Positions 25,071 to 33,033 are shown, numbered from the stretch's first letter. The stretch is 44,662 nucleotides of DNA from Nocardia nova NBRC 15556 (GCF_001613005.1 NZ_BDBN01000003.1:1-44662); one strand, 5' to 3'. Program-made: numbers and translations. The notes: generated by a model from the letters alone, not told the origin.

Positions 25071-26258
25071 TCAGCTCAGATATCGGCCGAGTCGCACCAG
25101 CGCCTCCTCGATATCCGCGGTGGCGCCGGCGAAGGAGAATCGGACCGTGCGGTGTCCGTTACGGGTGTCGAAATCGATACCGGGCGCGAGGGCGACACCC
25201 GTGTGCGCCAACAGATCCGCGCACCAGCGCGTCGAATCCTGGCTCAGATGACCGATATCGGCGTACGCGTAGAAGGCGCCGTCGGCAGGCGCCAGATCGC
25301 TGATGCCGAGGGCGGGCAGCCCCTCGAGCAGTAACGACCGGTTGCGGGCATAGCGGCGGACGTGCCCGTCCAGTTCGGATTTGGCCTCCGGGCCGAACGC
25401 GTGCGCCGCCGCGAATTGCGAAATGGCCGGCGGGCAGACGGTCATATTGGACGCCAGCCGCTGCAGCGCCGGGCGCAGCCGCGCGGGTGCCAGCATCCAG
25501 CCCAGCCGCCAGCCCGTCATCGAGAAATACTTCGACACCGAACCGATCACCACCGACTCGCGCGAGGTCTCCCACGCCGAGCTCACCGGTTCGGTGTCGC
25601 CGTCGACGCCCGAATAGGCGATGCCGTGATAGATCTCGTCGGAGATCAGCAGCGTGCCGTGCTCGTCGCACCAGCGGGCCAGGGCCGCCAGCTCGTCCGG
25701 GGCGATCATGGTGCCGGTCGGGTTCGCCGGGCTGGCCACGATCAGGCCGGCGGGCGGTTCGGGCAGCTCCTCCAGCATCGCCACCGTCGGCTGGAACCGG
25801 GTGTGGGAGCCGCAGTCGAGTTCGATCACCCGGCAGCCCAGGGCCGTGAGGGTGTTGCGGTAGGCCGGGTAACCCGGGCGAGCGACCACGACGGTGTCGC
25901 CGATGTCGAATGCGGCCAGGAAGATCAGCGTGAACGCGCCCGAGGAGCCGGTCGTGATCACCACGTCGTCGGACTCGACCTCGACGCCGTAGGTGTCACG
26001 ATGATGGGCCGCGATGGCCGAGCGCAATTCGGGGATGCCGAAAGTCTCGGTGTAGCCGAGTAATTCGGCGTCGAGGGCCGCCTGGGTGGCGCGGCGCACC
26101 GGCACCGGGGCGGGCGTGGAGGGCTGGCCCGCCGCCAGGACCAGCACGTCGCCGTGGGTGCGGGCGCGTTCGGCCGCGGCCTTCCAGACGTCCATGACGT
26201 AGAAGGTCGGAACGGTGGACCGCCGGGATTCACTGCGCACCAGACGACGGTAGAACAC
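25071..26258 (-). CDS. PLP-dependent class I/II aminotransferase
   Basis: A 395-residue fold-type I aminotransferase. Active-site features are in the expected order: Tyr-rich LLGYTETFGIPELRSAIA (67-83), ITTGSSGAF (101-109), VARPGYPAY (125-133), the cofactor residues Asn179 in SPANPTG and Asp207-Tyr210 in LISDEIY, and Lys243 in SVSKYFSMTGWRLGW, followed by the substrate-carboxylate arginine near the end (VRFSF). The substrate cannot be fixed; aspartate, aromatic or diaminopimelate-pathway enzymes of this subgroup look alike. It starts with GTG and is divergent from the M23 peptidase gene. Confidence 0.88.
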   Translation of the reverse strand: MFYRRLVRSESRRSTVPTFYVMDVWKAAAERARTHGDVLVLAAGQPSTPAPVPVRRATQAALDAELLGYTETFGIPELRSAIAAHHRDTYGVEVESDDVVITTGSSGAFTLIFLAAFDIGDTVVVARPGYPAYRNTLTALGCRVIELDCGSHTRFQPTVAMLEELPEPPAGLIVASPANPTGTMIAPDELAALARWCDEHGTLLISDEIYHGIAYSGVDGDTEPVSSAWETSRESVVIGSVSKYFSMTGWRLGWMLAPARLRPALQRLASNMTVCPPAISQFAAAHAFGPEAKSELDGHVRRYARNRSLLLEGLPALGISDLAPADGAFYAYADIGHLSQDSTRWCADLLAHTGVALAPGIDFDTRNGHRTVRFSFAGATADIEEALVRLGRYLS

Positions 26259-26358
26259 CGCCTCGGCAGGCCGGCGCGCAGTCCGTTCCCGGGCACCGGG
26301 CGCCTGAGACGTTGCTGTGCGCCGCCGCGCCTGCCTGCGTGTCCGGGCGGGCCCCTGT

Positions 26359-26364
26359 TATCGT
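26359..26364 (+). promoter_or_regulatory. -10 element of a leaderless promoter (M23 peptidase)
   Basis: TATCGT is followed by seven bases and the ATG at 26372, which supports that start over an in-frame codon at 26312. Confidence 0.55.
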
Positions 26365-26371
26365 CGGCAGA

Positions 26372-27376
26372 ATGCCTGACCAGGCACGCCGCGCGAAGTC
26401 GTACCAGGGGGGCTGGACCGTGATCCGCCCCGACTGGCGAACGACGCTGCGCCGCGACCGTCCCTCGATCGCGCGTCGCCTGCGTTCCTCGGCCCGCCGA
26501 TCGCGTGAATTCGGGCAGGTCGCGGCGGTCGAATGGCGCACGCGGGTGGGGCGCTGGTGGCAGATGATGCGGGATCGACACTGGCGCGAGGAATTCGAGA
26601 CCCTGTGGCCGCGGCTGCGCGGCTGGGTCGGCGAGCATCGGGTGCTGGTGATCGGCATGGTCGTGGTCGGACTGTTCGCCGCCGCCGACACCGTGGCGCC
26701 GCAACCGGTCGATTCGACGCCGAAACCCGGTGCGGCACAGCGGATCGCGGTGGCCTATCCGCTACAGGTGCAGGCCGAACCCGAAACCAGCAAGCGCTAT
26801 CTGACCGCCATCGACAACGGCGAGCGCATGCGCGAGGCGCAGGTGGTCGCCGCGGCGTCGCGGGCCACCCTGGAACGCGCGAAGGCCGAAGCCGCCGCGG
26901 CGGTCGCCGGGACGCCGCAACCCTGGCTGTCCGGGCCGGCCACCACGATTCCCGGCGGCATCCTCCCGGGCGGAATCGCCCCGGGCATCGGCGGTTTCGC
27001 CCTGCCCGCGCGCGGCGTGTTCACCTCCGGGTACGGGGGCCGGTGGGGCACCTTCCACTACGGAATCGATATCGCGGCGCCCATCGGTTCGCCGATCTAC
27101 GCCGTCGCCGACGGCACCGTCATCGACGCCGGGCCGGCGCAGGGCTTCGGACTGTGGGTGCGCATCCGCCACGACGACGGCACCATCTCGGTGTACGGCC
27201 ACATGTACGACTTCTCGGTGTCGGTCGGCGAGCGGGTGCGCGCCGGTCAGCAGATCGCCCGCATCGGCAACCGCGGCGATTCCACCGGCCCGCACCTGCA
27301 CTTCGAGATCCTCATCGGCGGACAGCATGTGGACCCGCAGCCGTGGCTCGCCATGCACGGCATTCAGGTCGGCTGA
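26372..27376 (+). CDS. Membrane-anchored M23 family peptidase
   Basis: A 334-residue bitopic protein: a basic cytoplasmic N-terminus rich in Arg and Trp (1-89), one transmembrane helix (about 91-106), an Ala/Glu-rich helical stretch (about 135-180), a Gly/Pro linker (about 185-212) and a C-terminal LytM/M23 domain. The zinc ligands are present: His229 and Asp233 (HYGIDIAAP), and His308-x-His310 (GPHLHFEI). M23 enzymes cut peptide cross-links in peptidoglycan, so this is probably a wall-remodelling enzyme on the outer membrane face. The ATG at 26372 is chosen because TATCGT lies seven bases upstream. Confidence 0.9.
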   Translation: MPDQARRAKSYQGGWTVIRPDWRTTLRRDRPSIARRLRSSARRSREFGQVAAVEWRTRVGRWWQMMRDRHWREEFETLWPRLRGWVGEHRVLVIGMVVVGLFAAADTVAPQPVDSTPKPGAAQRIAVAYPLQVQAEPETSKRYLTAIDNGERMREAQVVAAASRATLERAKAEAAAAVAGTPQPWLSGPATTIPGGILPGGIAPGIGGFALPARGVFTSGYGGRWGTFHYGIDIAAPIGSPIYAVADGTVIDAGPAQGFGLWVRIRHDDGTISVYGHMYDFSVSVGERVRAGQQIARIGNRGDSTGPHLHFEILIGGQHVDPQPWLAMHGIQVG

Positions 27377-27390
27377 ACCCGGCGGGCTCG

Positions 27391-27429
27391 CTTCGGCCTT
27401 TGTGCGCCTCGAAACCGGTGGGGCCGAAG
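27391..27429. terminator. Inverted repeat between convergent M23 and purD genes
   Basis: CTTCGGCC (27391-27398) pairs with GGCCGAAG (27422-27429), with a 23-base spacer. It lies in the 62-base gap between facing stop codons and overlaps a further small palindrome, AGCCGATTCGGCT. It is a probable two-way terminator. Confidence 0.4.
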
Positions 27430-27438
27430 CCGATTCGG

Positions 27439-28731
27439 CTACACGCGGGTGGGAAGCGAGATGCGGTCCTCGACGGCGGCGAGACCGATATCGGTGCGGA
27501 AGTGGCTGCCGGGCAGTTTGATTCCCGCGATGCGTGCGTAGGCGTTCGTGCGAGCCTCGGTCAGATCCCCGCCTGTGGCAACGACATTCAGCACACGCCC
27601 GCCGGCCGACAGCAGTGCGCCGTCCGCGCGCAGCGCCGTACCGGCGTGCAGCACTTCGGCATTCGCGCTTCCCTCCGAGGCCGGGGCGCTCTCCGTGCCG
27701 GAGATGACGTCACCGGTGCGGGGGCGGCCCGGATAGTTCTCCGCGGCCAGCACCACCGTGATCGCCGCGCCGTCCTTCCAGACCGGCGGCTGCGCCTGCG
27801 CCAGCGTGCCGGTCGCGGTGGCGTGCAGCAGGGCGCCGAGCGGACTGTCGAGCAACGCGAGCACGGCCTGGGTCTCGGGATCGCCGAAGCGGCAGTTGAA
27901 TTCGACGACCGCTGGTCCGGCTTGGCCGATCGCCAGACCCGCGTAGAGCAGCCCGGAGAACGGGACGCCACGCCGAACCATTTCGGCGGCAACGGGTTTC
28001 ACCACATCGTCGACGATTTCGGTGACGGTCTCCGGCGGCAGCCACGGCAGCGGGGTGTAGGCGCCCATACCGCCGGTGTTGGGGCCGGTGTCGCCGTCGC
28101 CCACGCGCTTGTGGTCCTGCGCGGGCAGCAGCGGCACCACGGTCTCGCCGTCGACCAGGCAGAACAGGGAGACCTCGGGACCGTCGAGGAACGATTCCAG
28201 CAGCACCGGATGGCCCTGCTCGAGCAGTTCGGCCCCGTGGTCGCGGGCCGCGGACCGATCGGCGGTGACCACCACACCCTTACCCGCGGCCAGCCCGTCG
28301 TCCTTGACGACCCAGGTCGGCCCGAAGCGATCCAGTGCGGCGTCGAGCTCGCCCGGATGATCGACGACCTCGCTGTGCGCGGTGCGCACCCCGGCCGCGG
28401 CCATCACGTCCTTGGCGAACGCCTTCGATCCCTCGATCCGCGCGGCGGCGGCCGACGGTCCGAAGCAGGCGATCCCCGCCGCCCGGACCGCGTCGGCGAT
28501 GCCGAGCACGAGCGGCACCTCGGGACCGATCACCACCAGATCGGCGGCGAAATCCCGGGCCAGGCCCACGACGGCCTCCGCGCTGGCCGGATCGACCGCC
28601 CGCACCTCGGCGACCTGGCCGATCCCCGGATTGCCGGGCGCGGCCGCGATCGCGGTGACACCGGGATCCCGACGCAGGGCTTCCACCAGGGCGTGTTCAC
28701 GGGCTCCGGATCCGATGACGAGTACGCGCAC
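27439..28731 (-). CDS. purD: Phosphoribosylamine-glycine ligase
   Basis: A 430-residue ATP-grasp enzyme (GAR synthetase) that joins phosphoribosylamine and glycine, the second step of purine synthesis. It begins (V/M)[18 protein letters not shown], then AAPGNPGI, a [12 protein letters not shown] segment, the ATP-grasp core around [10 protein letters not shown] and [15 protein letters not shown], and the PurD signature RFGDPETQ with the metal-binding acidic residues. The GTG at 28731 is chosen because TAAGCT lies seven bases upstream and the family N-terminus starts exactly here. The frame remains open upstream, opposite the HIT gene, and is not coding there. Convergent with the M23 gene. Confidence 0.97.
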   Translation of the reverse strand: MRVLVIGSGAREHALVEALRRDPGVTAIAAAPGNPGIGQVAEVRAVDPASAEAVVGLARDFAADLVVIGPEVPLVLGIADAVRAAGIACFGPSAAAARIEGSKAFAKDVMAAAGVRTAHSEVVDHPGELDAALDRFGPTWVVKDDGLAAGKGVVVTADRSAARDHGAELLEQGHPVLLESFLDGPEVSLFCLVDGETVVPLLPAQDHKRVGDGDTGPNTGGMGAYTPLPWLPPETVTEIVDDVVKPVAAEMVRRGVPFSGLLYAGLAIGQAGPAVVEFNCRFGDPETQAVLALLDSPLGALLHATATGTLAQAQPPVWKDGAAITVVLAAENYPGRPRTGDVISGTESAPASEGSANAEVLHAGTALRADGALLSAGGRVLNVVATGGDLTEARTNAYARIAGIKLPGSHFRTDIGLAAVEDRISLPTRV

Positions 28732-28738
28732 GCGTGAC

Positions 28739-28744
28739 AGCTTA
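28739..28744 (-). promoter_or_regulatory. -10 element of a leaderless promoter (purD)
   Basis: TAAGCT on the minus strand is followed by seven bases and the GTG at 28731. The surrounding word TAAGCTGT is also found upstream of purS. Confidence 0.5.
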
Positions 28745-28836
28745 GGGGACGCAGGTGAACAGCAGATGCGGGTACCGGGAGGACAGCCCGCCGCCCCGGC
28801 CACCGCCTCCCGGCCGGGCGGGGCAGTATGAAACCC

Positions 28837-29262
28837 ATGCCATCTGTATTCAGCGCGATCATTGCCGGACAGCTGCCGGGGCGGTTCGTGTGGGAGGACG
28901 AGGAATTCGTCGCCTTCCTGACCATCGCTCCGGTCACCCAGGGTCATACGCTCGTGGTTCCTCGCAAGGAGATCGACCAGTGGCAGGATCTGGATCCCGC
29001 CACGTTCGCGCGGATCAACGAGGTCGCTCAGAAGGTCGGCCAGGCGGTGCGCAAGGCGTGGGACGCGCCGCGCGCGGGCCTGCTGATCGCCGGGCTGGAG
29101 GTGCCGCACCTGCACGTGCACGTCTTCCCGGCGTTCGAGCTGGGCGATTTCAACATCTCGGGCGCGGACACCGATCCGAGCCCGGAATCGCTGGACGAGG
29201 CGCAGGACAAGATCAAGCAGGCGCTGCGCGATCTCGGCTACGGCGCGAACGTCCCGGCCTGA
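28837..29262 (+). CDS. HIT family protein
   Basis: A 141-residue histidine-triad protein, the second in the window. It begins [21 protein letters not shown], carries [12 protein letters not shown] (37-48) and ends the active site with HLHVHVFP (His91, His93, His95). In place of the commoner NxGxxxxQxVxHxHxH lead-in it has [15 protein letters not shown], which points to a different HIT subgroup from the protein at 22077. In M. tuberculosis a HIT gene (Rv0759c) lies beside phoR, and this one occupies the same place. An ATG at 28828 would add MKP. Convergent with phoR, with 15 bases between stops. Confidence 0.9.
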   Translation: MPSVFSAIIAGQLPGRFVWEDEEFVAFLTIAPVTQGHTLVVPRKEIDQWQDLDPATFARINEVAQKVGQAVRKAWDAPRAGLLIAGLEVPHLHVHVFPAFELGDFNISGADTDPSPESLDEAQDKIKQALRDLGYGANVPA

Positions 29263-29277
29263 CGCACCGAGCCTGAA

Positions 29278-30873
29278 TCACTCCTGCGAACGGGGCAGGC
29301 GCACCGCGAAGGTGGTGCCCTGCCCCACCGCGCTGTGCACCGAGACCGTGCCGCCGTGCGCGGCGACCAGCGCCTGCACGATCGACAGACCCAGTCCGGT
29401 GCCACCGCTGTCGCGGCTGCGTGAGGTGTCGGTGCGGTAGAAGCGTTCGAAGATGCGCTCGGCGTCCTCGGTGGGCAGGCCCGGCCCGGTGTCGGCGACC
29501 TCGATGACCACCTCGTCCGGAGCGGGTGTCAGCGCGACGGTGACCGCCGCGTCGGGCGGGGTGTGAATCAGCGCGTTGTTGACCAGATTGCCCAGCACCT
29601 GACGCAACCGCGCTTCGTCGCCACGCACCTCCAATGTCCCCGTCCCCGGGCGTATTTCGAGGTCGATGGGCCGGCGCGGCTCCTCGGGACGCTGGGCCGC
29701 GTCGACGGCGCGGGCACTGTGCACCGCATCGCTGGCCAGTGCCAGCAGATCCACCGGCCGGCGTTCCACCGGGCGCTGCGCGTCGAGGCGAGCCAGCATC
29801 AGCAGGTCCTCCACCAGCAGGCTCATCCGCTTGGACTCGCGTTCGATCCGGTCCATGAACAGGGCCGGATCCGCCAGCGCCCCTTGCCGATACAACTCCG
29901 CGAAACCCTTGATCGTGGTCAGCGGGGTCCGCAGCTCATGGCTGGCATCGGCGACGAACCGCCGCATCCGGGCCTCCGAACGCCGCGCGGATTCCTCGGA
30001 TGCCTCGGTGGCGGCGAAGGCGCTCTGAATCTGGGACAGCATGCCGTTGAGCGATTGCGAGAGCCGATCGACCTCGGTGTTGGTGCCCTGCACCGGAACT
30101 CGCCGATGCAGATCCCCGCTCGCGATGGCCGCGGCGGTCTTCTCCACCTCACCGAGCGGGCGCAGGCTCCGGCGAATCACGAACTGCGCCACCACCGCGA
30201 GTACGGCGAGCACGATGAGGCCCACCGCGACCTGCAACCCGATCAGACGGTCGATGATGTTCTCGGTTTCGGTGAGGCGCAGCGCGACCACACTGGATCC
30301 CTGCGGAGTCACCACCTCGAGCGCGCGCCAGTGTTCGTCGGGGTCGCCGACCGATCCCACGGTCTGGGGATGTCTCGACAGATTCGACGGAGTGTCCGGA
30401 ACGGTGGGTCCGGAACTCAGCAGCAGACGCTGATTTCCGGTGGGTCCGGTCACCTGCACGTAGAACAGCGCGGGCGGGCGTTCCCGCCCCGGAGGTTGCG
30501 GAAGGTGCTGGGGCGGTGGCGCATCGGGGCTGGCCCAGCTGTGGGCGGCGTCGAACAACTGCCGATCGACCTTGTCGATCAGCACATTTCGCATCGCGGA
30601 GGTCACCGCGACACCCGAGACCAGCAGTCCGAGACCCGCCAGGCACACCAGCGCGAGCACCAGGGTGACCCGCAGCGGCACCGCGGCCAGGCGACGCGAG
30701 ATCCGGCGCCGCAGTCCGCGCCGCGGCGGGGCGACGCCCTCGGCGCGTGCGCCGGTTTCGGCGATGTCACCGGGTTCGGTGCCCGGCTCGGCCGGACCGG
30801 CCGTCGCGAGCACCGCCTCGGGGCCGGCCGTGTCGCTGTCGGCGCGCTCGCGCACCGAGCGCGGATCGCTCAT
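29278..30873 (-). CDS. phoR: Two-component sensor histidine kinase, PhoR-like
   Basis: A 531-residue membrane kinase. A long Glu/Pro/Ala-rich cytoplasmic N-terminus (1-58) leads to helix 1 (about 69-92), an extracytoplasmic sensor loop (about 93-208) rich in Pro, helix 2 (about 211-233), a HAMP linker (about 235-288), and the kinase core: H-box ADASHELRTPL with His312, N-box LVNNALIHTP, and G-boxes VADTGPGL and GGTGLGLSIV. Its ATG overlaps the phoP stop as ATGA, so the pair is translationally coupled. In M. tuberculosis PhoR responds to acid and related stress and controls lipid, secretion and pH-adaptation genes through PhoP. Signal specificity here is inferred from homology and from the neighbouring HIT gene. 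Confidence 0.92.
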   Translation of the reverse strand: MSDPRSVRERADSDTAGPEAVLATAGPAEPGTEPGDIAETGARAEGVAPPRRGLRRRISRRLAAVPLRVTLVLALVCLAGLGLLVSGVAVTSAMRNVLIDKVDRQLFDAAHSWASPDAPPPQHLPQPPGRERPPALFYVQVTGPTGNQRLLLSSGPTVPDTPSNLSRHPQTVGSVGDPDEHWRALEVVTPQGSSVVALRLTETENIIDRLIGLQVAVGLIVLAVLAVVAQFVIRRSLRPLGEVEKTAAAIASGDLHRRVPVQGTNTEVDRLSQSLNGMLSQIQSAFAATEASEESARRSEARMRRFVADASHELRTPLTTIKGFAELYRQGALADPALFMDRIERESKRMSLLVEDLLMLARLDAQRPVERRPVDLLALASDAVHSARAVDAAQRPEEPRRPIDLEIRPGTGTLEVRGDEARLRQVLGNLVNNALIHTPPDAAVTVALTPAPDEVVIEVADTGPGLPTEDAERIFERFYRTDTSRSRDSGGTGLGLSIVQALVAAHGGTVSVHSAVGQGTTFAVRLPRSQE

Positions 30874-31607
30874 TTCGCCGACGACCGGCTGCGGCTGGGC
30901 GCGCGCATCACGTAGCCGACACCGCGCAGGGTGTGGATCAGCCGGTCGGGACCGGTATCGACCTTCTTGCGCAGGTAGGAGACATAGGTTTCCACCACGC
31001 CCACCTCGCCGCCGAAGTCGTAGCGCCAGACGTGATCGAGGATGCGCGGCTTGCTCAGCACCGTTCCGGCATTGACCATGAAGTATCGGAGCAGGGTGAA
31101 CTCCGTCGGCGAGAGCGCGACCGGTTCCCCGGCCTTCCACACCTCGTGCGTGTCGTCGTCGAGTTCGATGTCCTCGAAGCGGATACGCGAGGATTTCGTC
31201 TCCTCCACCACGTGACCGGAGCGCCGCAGAATCACCCGCAGCCGCGCCACCACCTCCTCGAGCGAGAAGGGTTTGGTCACGTAGTCGTCGGCGCCGAGGG
31301 TGAGGCCGGTGATCTTGTCCTCGACCTCGTCCCGCGCAGTGAGGAACAGGACCGGGGCATCGATGCCGTCGGCGCGCAGCCGGCGCAGCAGGCCGAAGCC
31401 GTCCATACCGGGCATCATGACGTCGACGATGAGGGCGTCGGGCCGGAACTGCTTGGCCCGGTCCAGCCCTTCGGCGCCGTTGGCGGCCGTGGCCACCTCG
31501 AACCCCTGATAGCGCAGACTCACCGACAGCAGTTCGACGATCATCGGTTCGTCGTCGACCACCAGCACCCGAGCCTCGGGGGTCCGATCGCCAGCCACTC
31601 CACTCAT
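30870..31607 (-). CDS. phoP: Two-component response regulator, PhoP-like
   Basis: A 245-residue OmpR/PhoB-type regulator. The receiver domain has the acidic pocket VVDDE (17-20), the phospho-acceptor Asp62 (IVDVMMPGMDGFG) and Lys112 (YVTKPFSLEEVVARLRVILRR). The winged-helix domain includes LSPTEFTLLRYFMVNAGTVLSK and ILDHVWRYDFGGEVGVVETYVSYLRKK. Long stretches match M. tuberculosis PhoP as I remember it, so I treat it as the orthologue and not merely a family member. The ATG at 31607 has GGAGAG about 12 bases upstream. It is the first gene of a phoP-phoR operon; I do not see the TCACAGC direct repeat of mycobacterial PhoP sites immediately upstream. Confidence 0.94.
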   Translation of the reverse strand: MSGVAGDRTPEARVLVVDDEPMIVELLSVSLRYQGFEVATAANGAEGLDRAKQFRPDALIVDVMMPGMDGFGLLRRLRADGIDAPVLFLTARDEVEDKITGLTLGADDYVTKPFSLEEVVARLRVILRRSGHVVEETKSSRIRFEDIELDDDTHEVWKAGEPVALSPTEFTLLRYFMVNAGTVLSKPRILDHVWRYDFGGEVGVVETYVSYLRKKVDTGPDRLIHTLRGVGYVMRAPSRSRSSAK

Positions 31608-31698
31608 GCTGGATATCGTCTCTCCTACAGCCCGGAATGCGCTGAACGTTGTCTGGGAGTTTCCTGCGAGCCGGCTGCGCGACAGGTCGGAGAACAGG

Positions 31699-31740
31699 CG
31701 ACCCGCCGACCCGGGCGGCGCCTCCCGGATCGGCGGGTCG
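31699..31740 (-). terminator. Strong hairpin downstream of the secreted acidic protein gene
   Basis: CGACCCGCCGA (31699-31709) pairs perfectly with TCGGCGGGTCG (31730-31740), and an inner stem CCGGG/CCCGG (31711-31715 with 31724-31728) extends it. It begins 18 bases beyond the stop of the minus-strand gene at 31758 and lies before phoP, so it should separate the two transcripts. No T tract. Confidence 0.6.
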
Positions 31741-31757
31741 TCGATGGTGCTGCGCTC

Positions 31758-32246
31758 TTATGCGGCGGCCTTCAGATCGGCGCCGAGCGTCTTCGCGTCA
31801 CCCTTGATCGTCTTCAGGGTGTCGGCGGCGGAGCTGCCGTCCAGGCTGTCCTTGGTCTTGGCCTGCTGCAGTTCCTGACGGAACTTGTTGAACTCCTCCT
31901 TCACCTTGGCGGGCACGGCGGCCTCGTTGTGGGTGAGGGTGTCGATGTCCTTGTCGAGCGACTTCTCGAGGTCCTCCGGCTTGTCGGTGTCCTGAATCTT
32001 GGTGAGGACCTTCTGGATCGCGTCCACGGAGGGCGCGGCCGGCTGGTCGTCACCGTCGTCGTCCTTGTGCTTGTCGGCGCCGAACGCCGAGCCCGTGGAC
32101 AGCTTGGGAGCCGACGGCGCGCTGCTGGTCGTCGGCGCGGCGGAGGGGGTATCAGCCGAGGCGACGGAGGCGGTAGCGCCGGCGATCGAGACCGAGAGGG
32201 CGGCGAAGGCGGTCGTTGCCAGGATCCGGCGGGTGGCTGTTGTCAT
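31758..32246 (-). CDS. Secreted acidic hypothetical protein
   Basis: A 162-residue exported protein of unknown function. The signal peptide is clear: MTTATRRILATTAFAALSVS, then AGATASVASA with a likely cut before DTPSAAP (about residue 31). The mature part has a Ser/Ala/Pro linker, a charged cluster HKDDDGDDQ (about 60-68) and then about 95 residues of amphipathic helix rich in Lys, Asp and Glu with heptad-like spacing. No cysteines, no catalytic motif. The start is taken at 32246; AAGGAG is 12 bases upstream and abuts an alternative ATG at 32258, too close for that one to be likely. It precedes phoP on the same strand but is separated from it by a strong hairpin. Confidence 0.75.
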   Translation of the reverse strand: MTTATRRILATTAFAALSVSIAGATASVASADTPSAAPTTSSAPSAPKLSTGSAFGADKHKDDDGDDQPAAPSVDAIQKVLTKIQDTDKPEDLEKSLDKDIDTLTHNEAAVPAKVKEEFNKFRQELQQAKTKDSLDGSSAADTLKTIKGDAKTLGADLKAAA

Positions 32247-32318
32247 ATCGACAGTCATCTCCTTACTTCGGTGGGTTTCATCAGGTGCGTTGCCACGAAT
32301 CTGCTCGGGCAGGAAGTC

Positions 32319-32330
32319 CTGTCCGGACAG
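32319..32330. promoter_or_regulatory. Perfect 12-bp palindrome upstream of the secreted protein gene
   Basis: CTGTCCGGACAG is fully self-complementary and lies 73 bases upstream of the start at 32246 in a 283-base gene-free region. It is a candidate operator; no known regulator site is recognised. Confidence 0.35.
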
Positions 32331-32529
32331 CGGCCGCGGCAACGGGGCCCGACGCTAGGGGGACGGTTCGGAGCGGCGCAATGGCCCGAAATGGAAACCA
32401 CCAGGTCGGCATGCGAGGTTTAGCGACGGTTTTGCTGACGACTTCTCGCCCGTTCATCGCGGGGTGGCAGGCGCTTAACTTTCATCACGGCGGCGCGGAT
32501 CGGAGCACACCACGCCCGAAAAGAGCAGA

Positions 32530-32757
32530 ATGGACATCGGAAAGGTCGTCATGGCAGCGATACGGGGCCTGCTCGACGTGGTGTTGGGCATCCTGACGGC
32601 CGTGCTGGGCACGGTGGTCGGCCTGTTGGCGCTCGTCGTCTGGATCCTCGGCGCGGTGTTGTGCGTGACGATCCTGTTGATTCCGCTGGGAATCCCCGTC
32701 ATCAAACTCGGCAGCCGCCTGTTCGGGCTGGCCCGGCAGCTGATGCATCTCCCCTGA
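32530..32757 (+). CDS. Small two-helix membrane protein
   Basis: A 75-residue, very hydrophobic protein. Two transmembrane helices are evident (about 14-32 and 33-55, separated by little more than a turn), with a short basic tail KLGSRLFGLARQLMHLP. I do not recognise a family with confidence. An AAAAGAGCAG stretch just before the ATG provides a weak ribosome binding site. It lies alone, followed 3 bases later by the terminator of the facing tRNA gene. Its composition (Leu, Val, Ile and Gly) supports a real membrane protein rather than a chance frame. Confidence 0.65.
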   Translation: MDIGKVVMAAIRGLLDVVLGILTAVLGTVVGLLALVVWILGAVLCVTILLIPLGIPVIKLGSRLFGLARQLMHLP

Positions 32758-32760
32758 CGC

Positions 32761-32797
32761 AAAAAGGGCTCCGACCTGCTTTCGCAGGCCGGAGCCC
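32761..32797 (-). terminator. Intrinsic terminator of the tRNA-Thr gene
   Basis: On the minus strand GGGCTCCGGCCTGC, the loop GAAA and GCAGGTCGGAGCCC form a 14-base stem with one mismatch, followed directly by TTTTT. This is a classical rho-independent terminator and starts three bases after the tRNA 3' end. Confidence 0.9.
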
Positions 32798-32800
32798 GAG

Positions 32801-32875
32801 TGGAGCCCCCTGTCAGGATTGAACTGACGACCTTCGCTTTACAAGAGCGGTGCTCTACCACTGAGCTAAGGAGGC
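32801..32875 (-). tRNA. tRNA-Thr (anticodon TGT)
   Basis: On the minus strand a 75-base cloverleaf is complete. The acceptor arms GCCTCCT and AGGGGGC pair with one G-T wobble, the D arm is GCTC/GAGC, the anticodon loop is CTTGTAA with anticodon TGT (reads ACA), and the T arm is GTCAG-TTCAATC-CTGAC. CCA is encoded. The anticodon stem has one C-A mismatch at its outer end. A TATGAT box lies upstream and a perfect terminator follows. Confidence 0.93.
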
Positions 32876-32890
32876 GGGTGAAGCGGTGCC

Positions 32891-32896
32891 ATCATA
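32891..32896 (-). promoter_or_regulatory. -10 element of the tRNA-Thr promoter
   Basis: TATGAT on the minus strand, 15 bases before the mature tRNA 5' end, is a near-consensus -10 box. Confidence 0.6.
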
Positions 32897-32957
32897 ACCG
32901 GGGCGCGGGCCGTCCGGAAAAATCGTTCACCACTGTAGGAGGGAGCGGCGGATCGCA

Positions 32958-32994
32958 GCGGCTGCGTGTGCCCCTCAGGGCAGCACGCAGCCGC
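32958..32994 (-). terminator. Strong hairpin downstream of mbtH
   Basis: GCGGCTGCGTG (32958-32968) pairs perfectly with CACGCAGCCGC (32984-32994). Inside, GCCC and GGGC close a four-base loop after a small bulge. It lies 39 bases beyond the mbtH stop on the minus strand and should separate mbtH from the tRNA gene. No T tract. Confidence 0.6.
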
Positions 32995-33033
32995 CGATCA
33001 CCGTCGCTCCGCGCAGTTTCGTCCGGCGCGGAA

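Noticed and set aside
26533..28737. A 734-codon plus-strand frame across the M23 and purD genes
   Set aside because: It is an alternative frame of the M23 gene continuing antisense to purD, with Arg-rich low-complexity translation.
31608..31757. PhoP autoregulatory direct repeat (TCACAGC-type) before phoP
   Set aside because: No pair of TCACAGC-like heptamers with the right spacing was seen.
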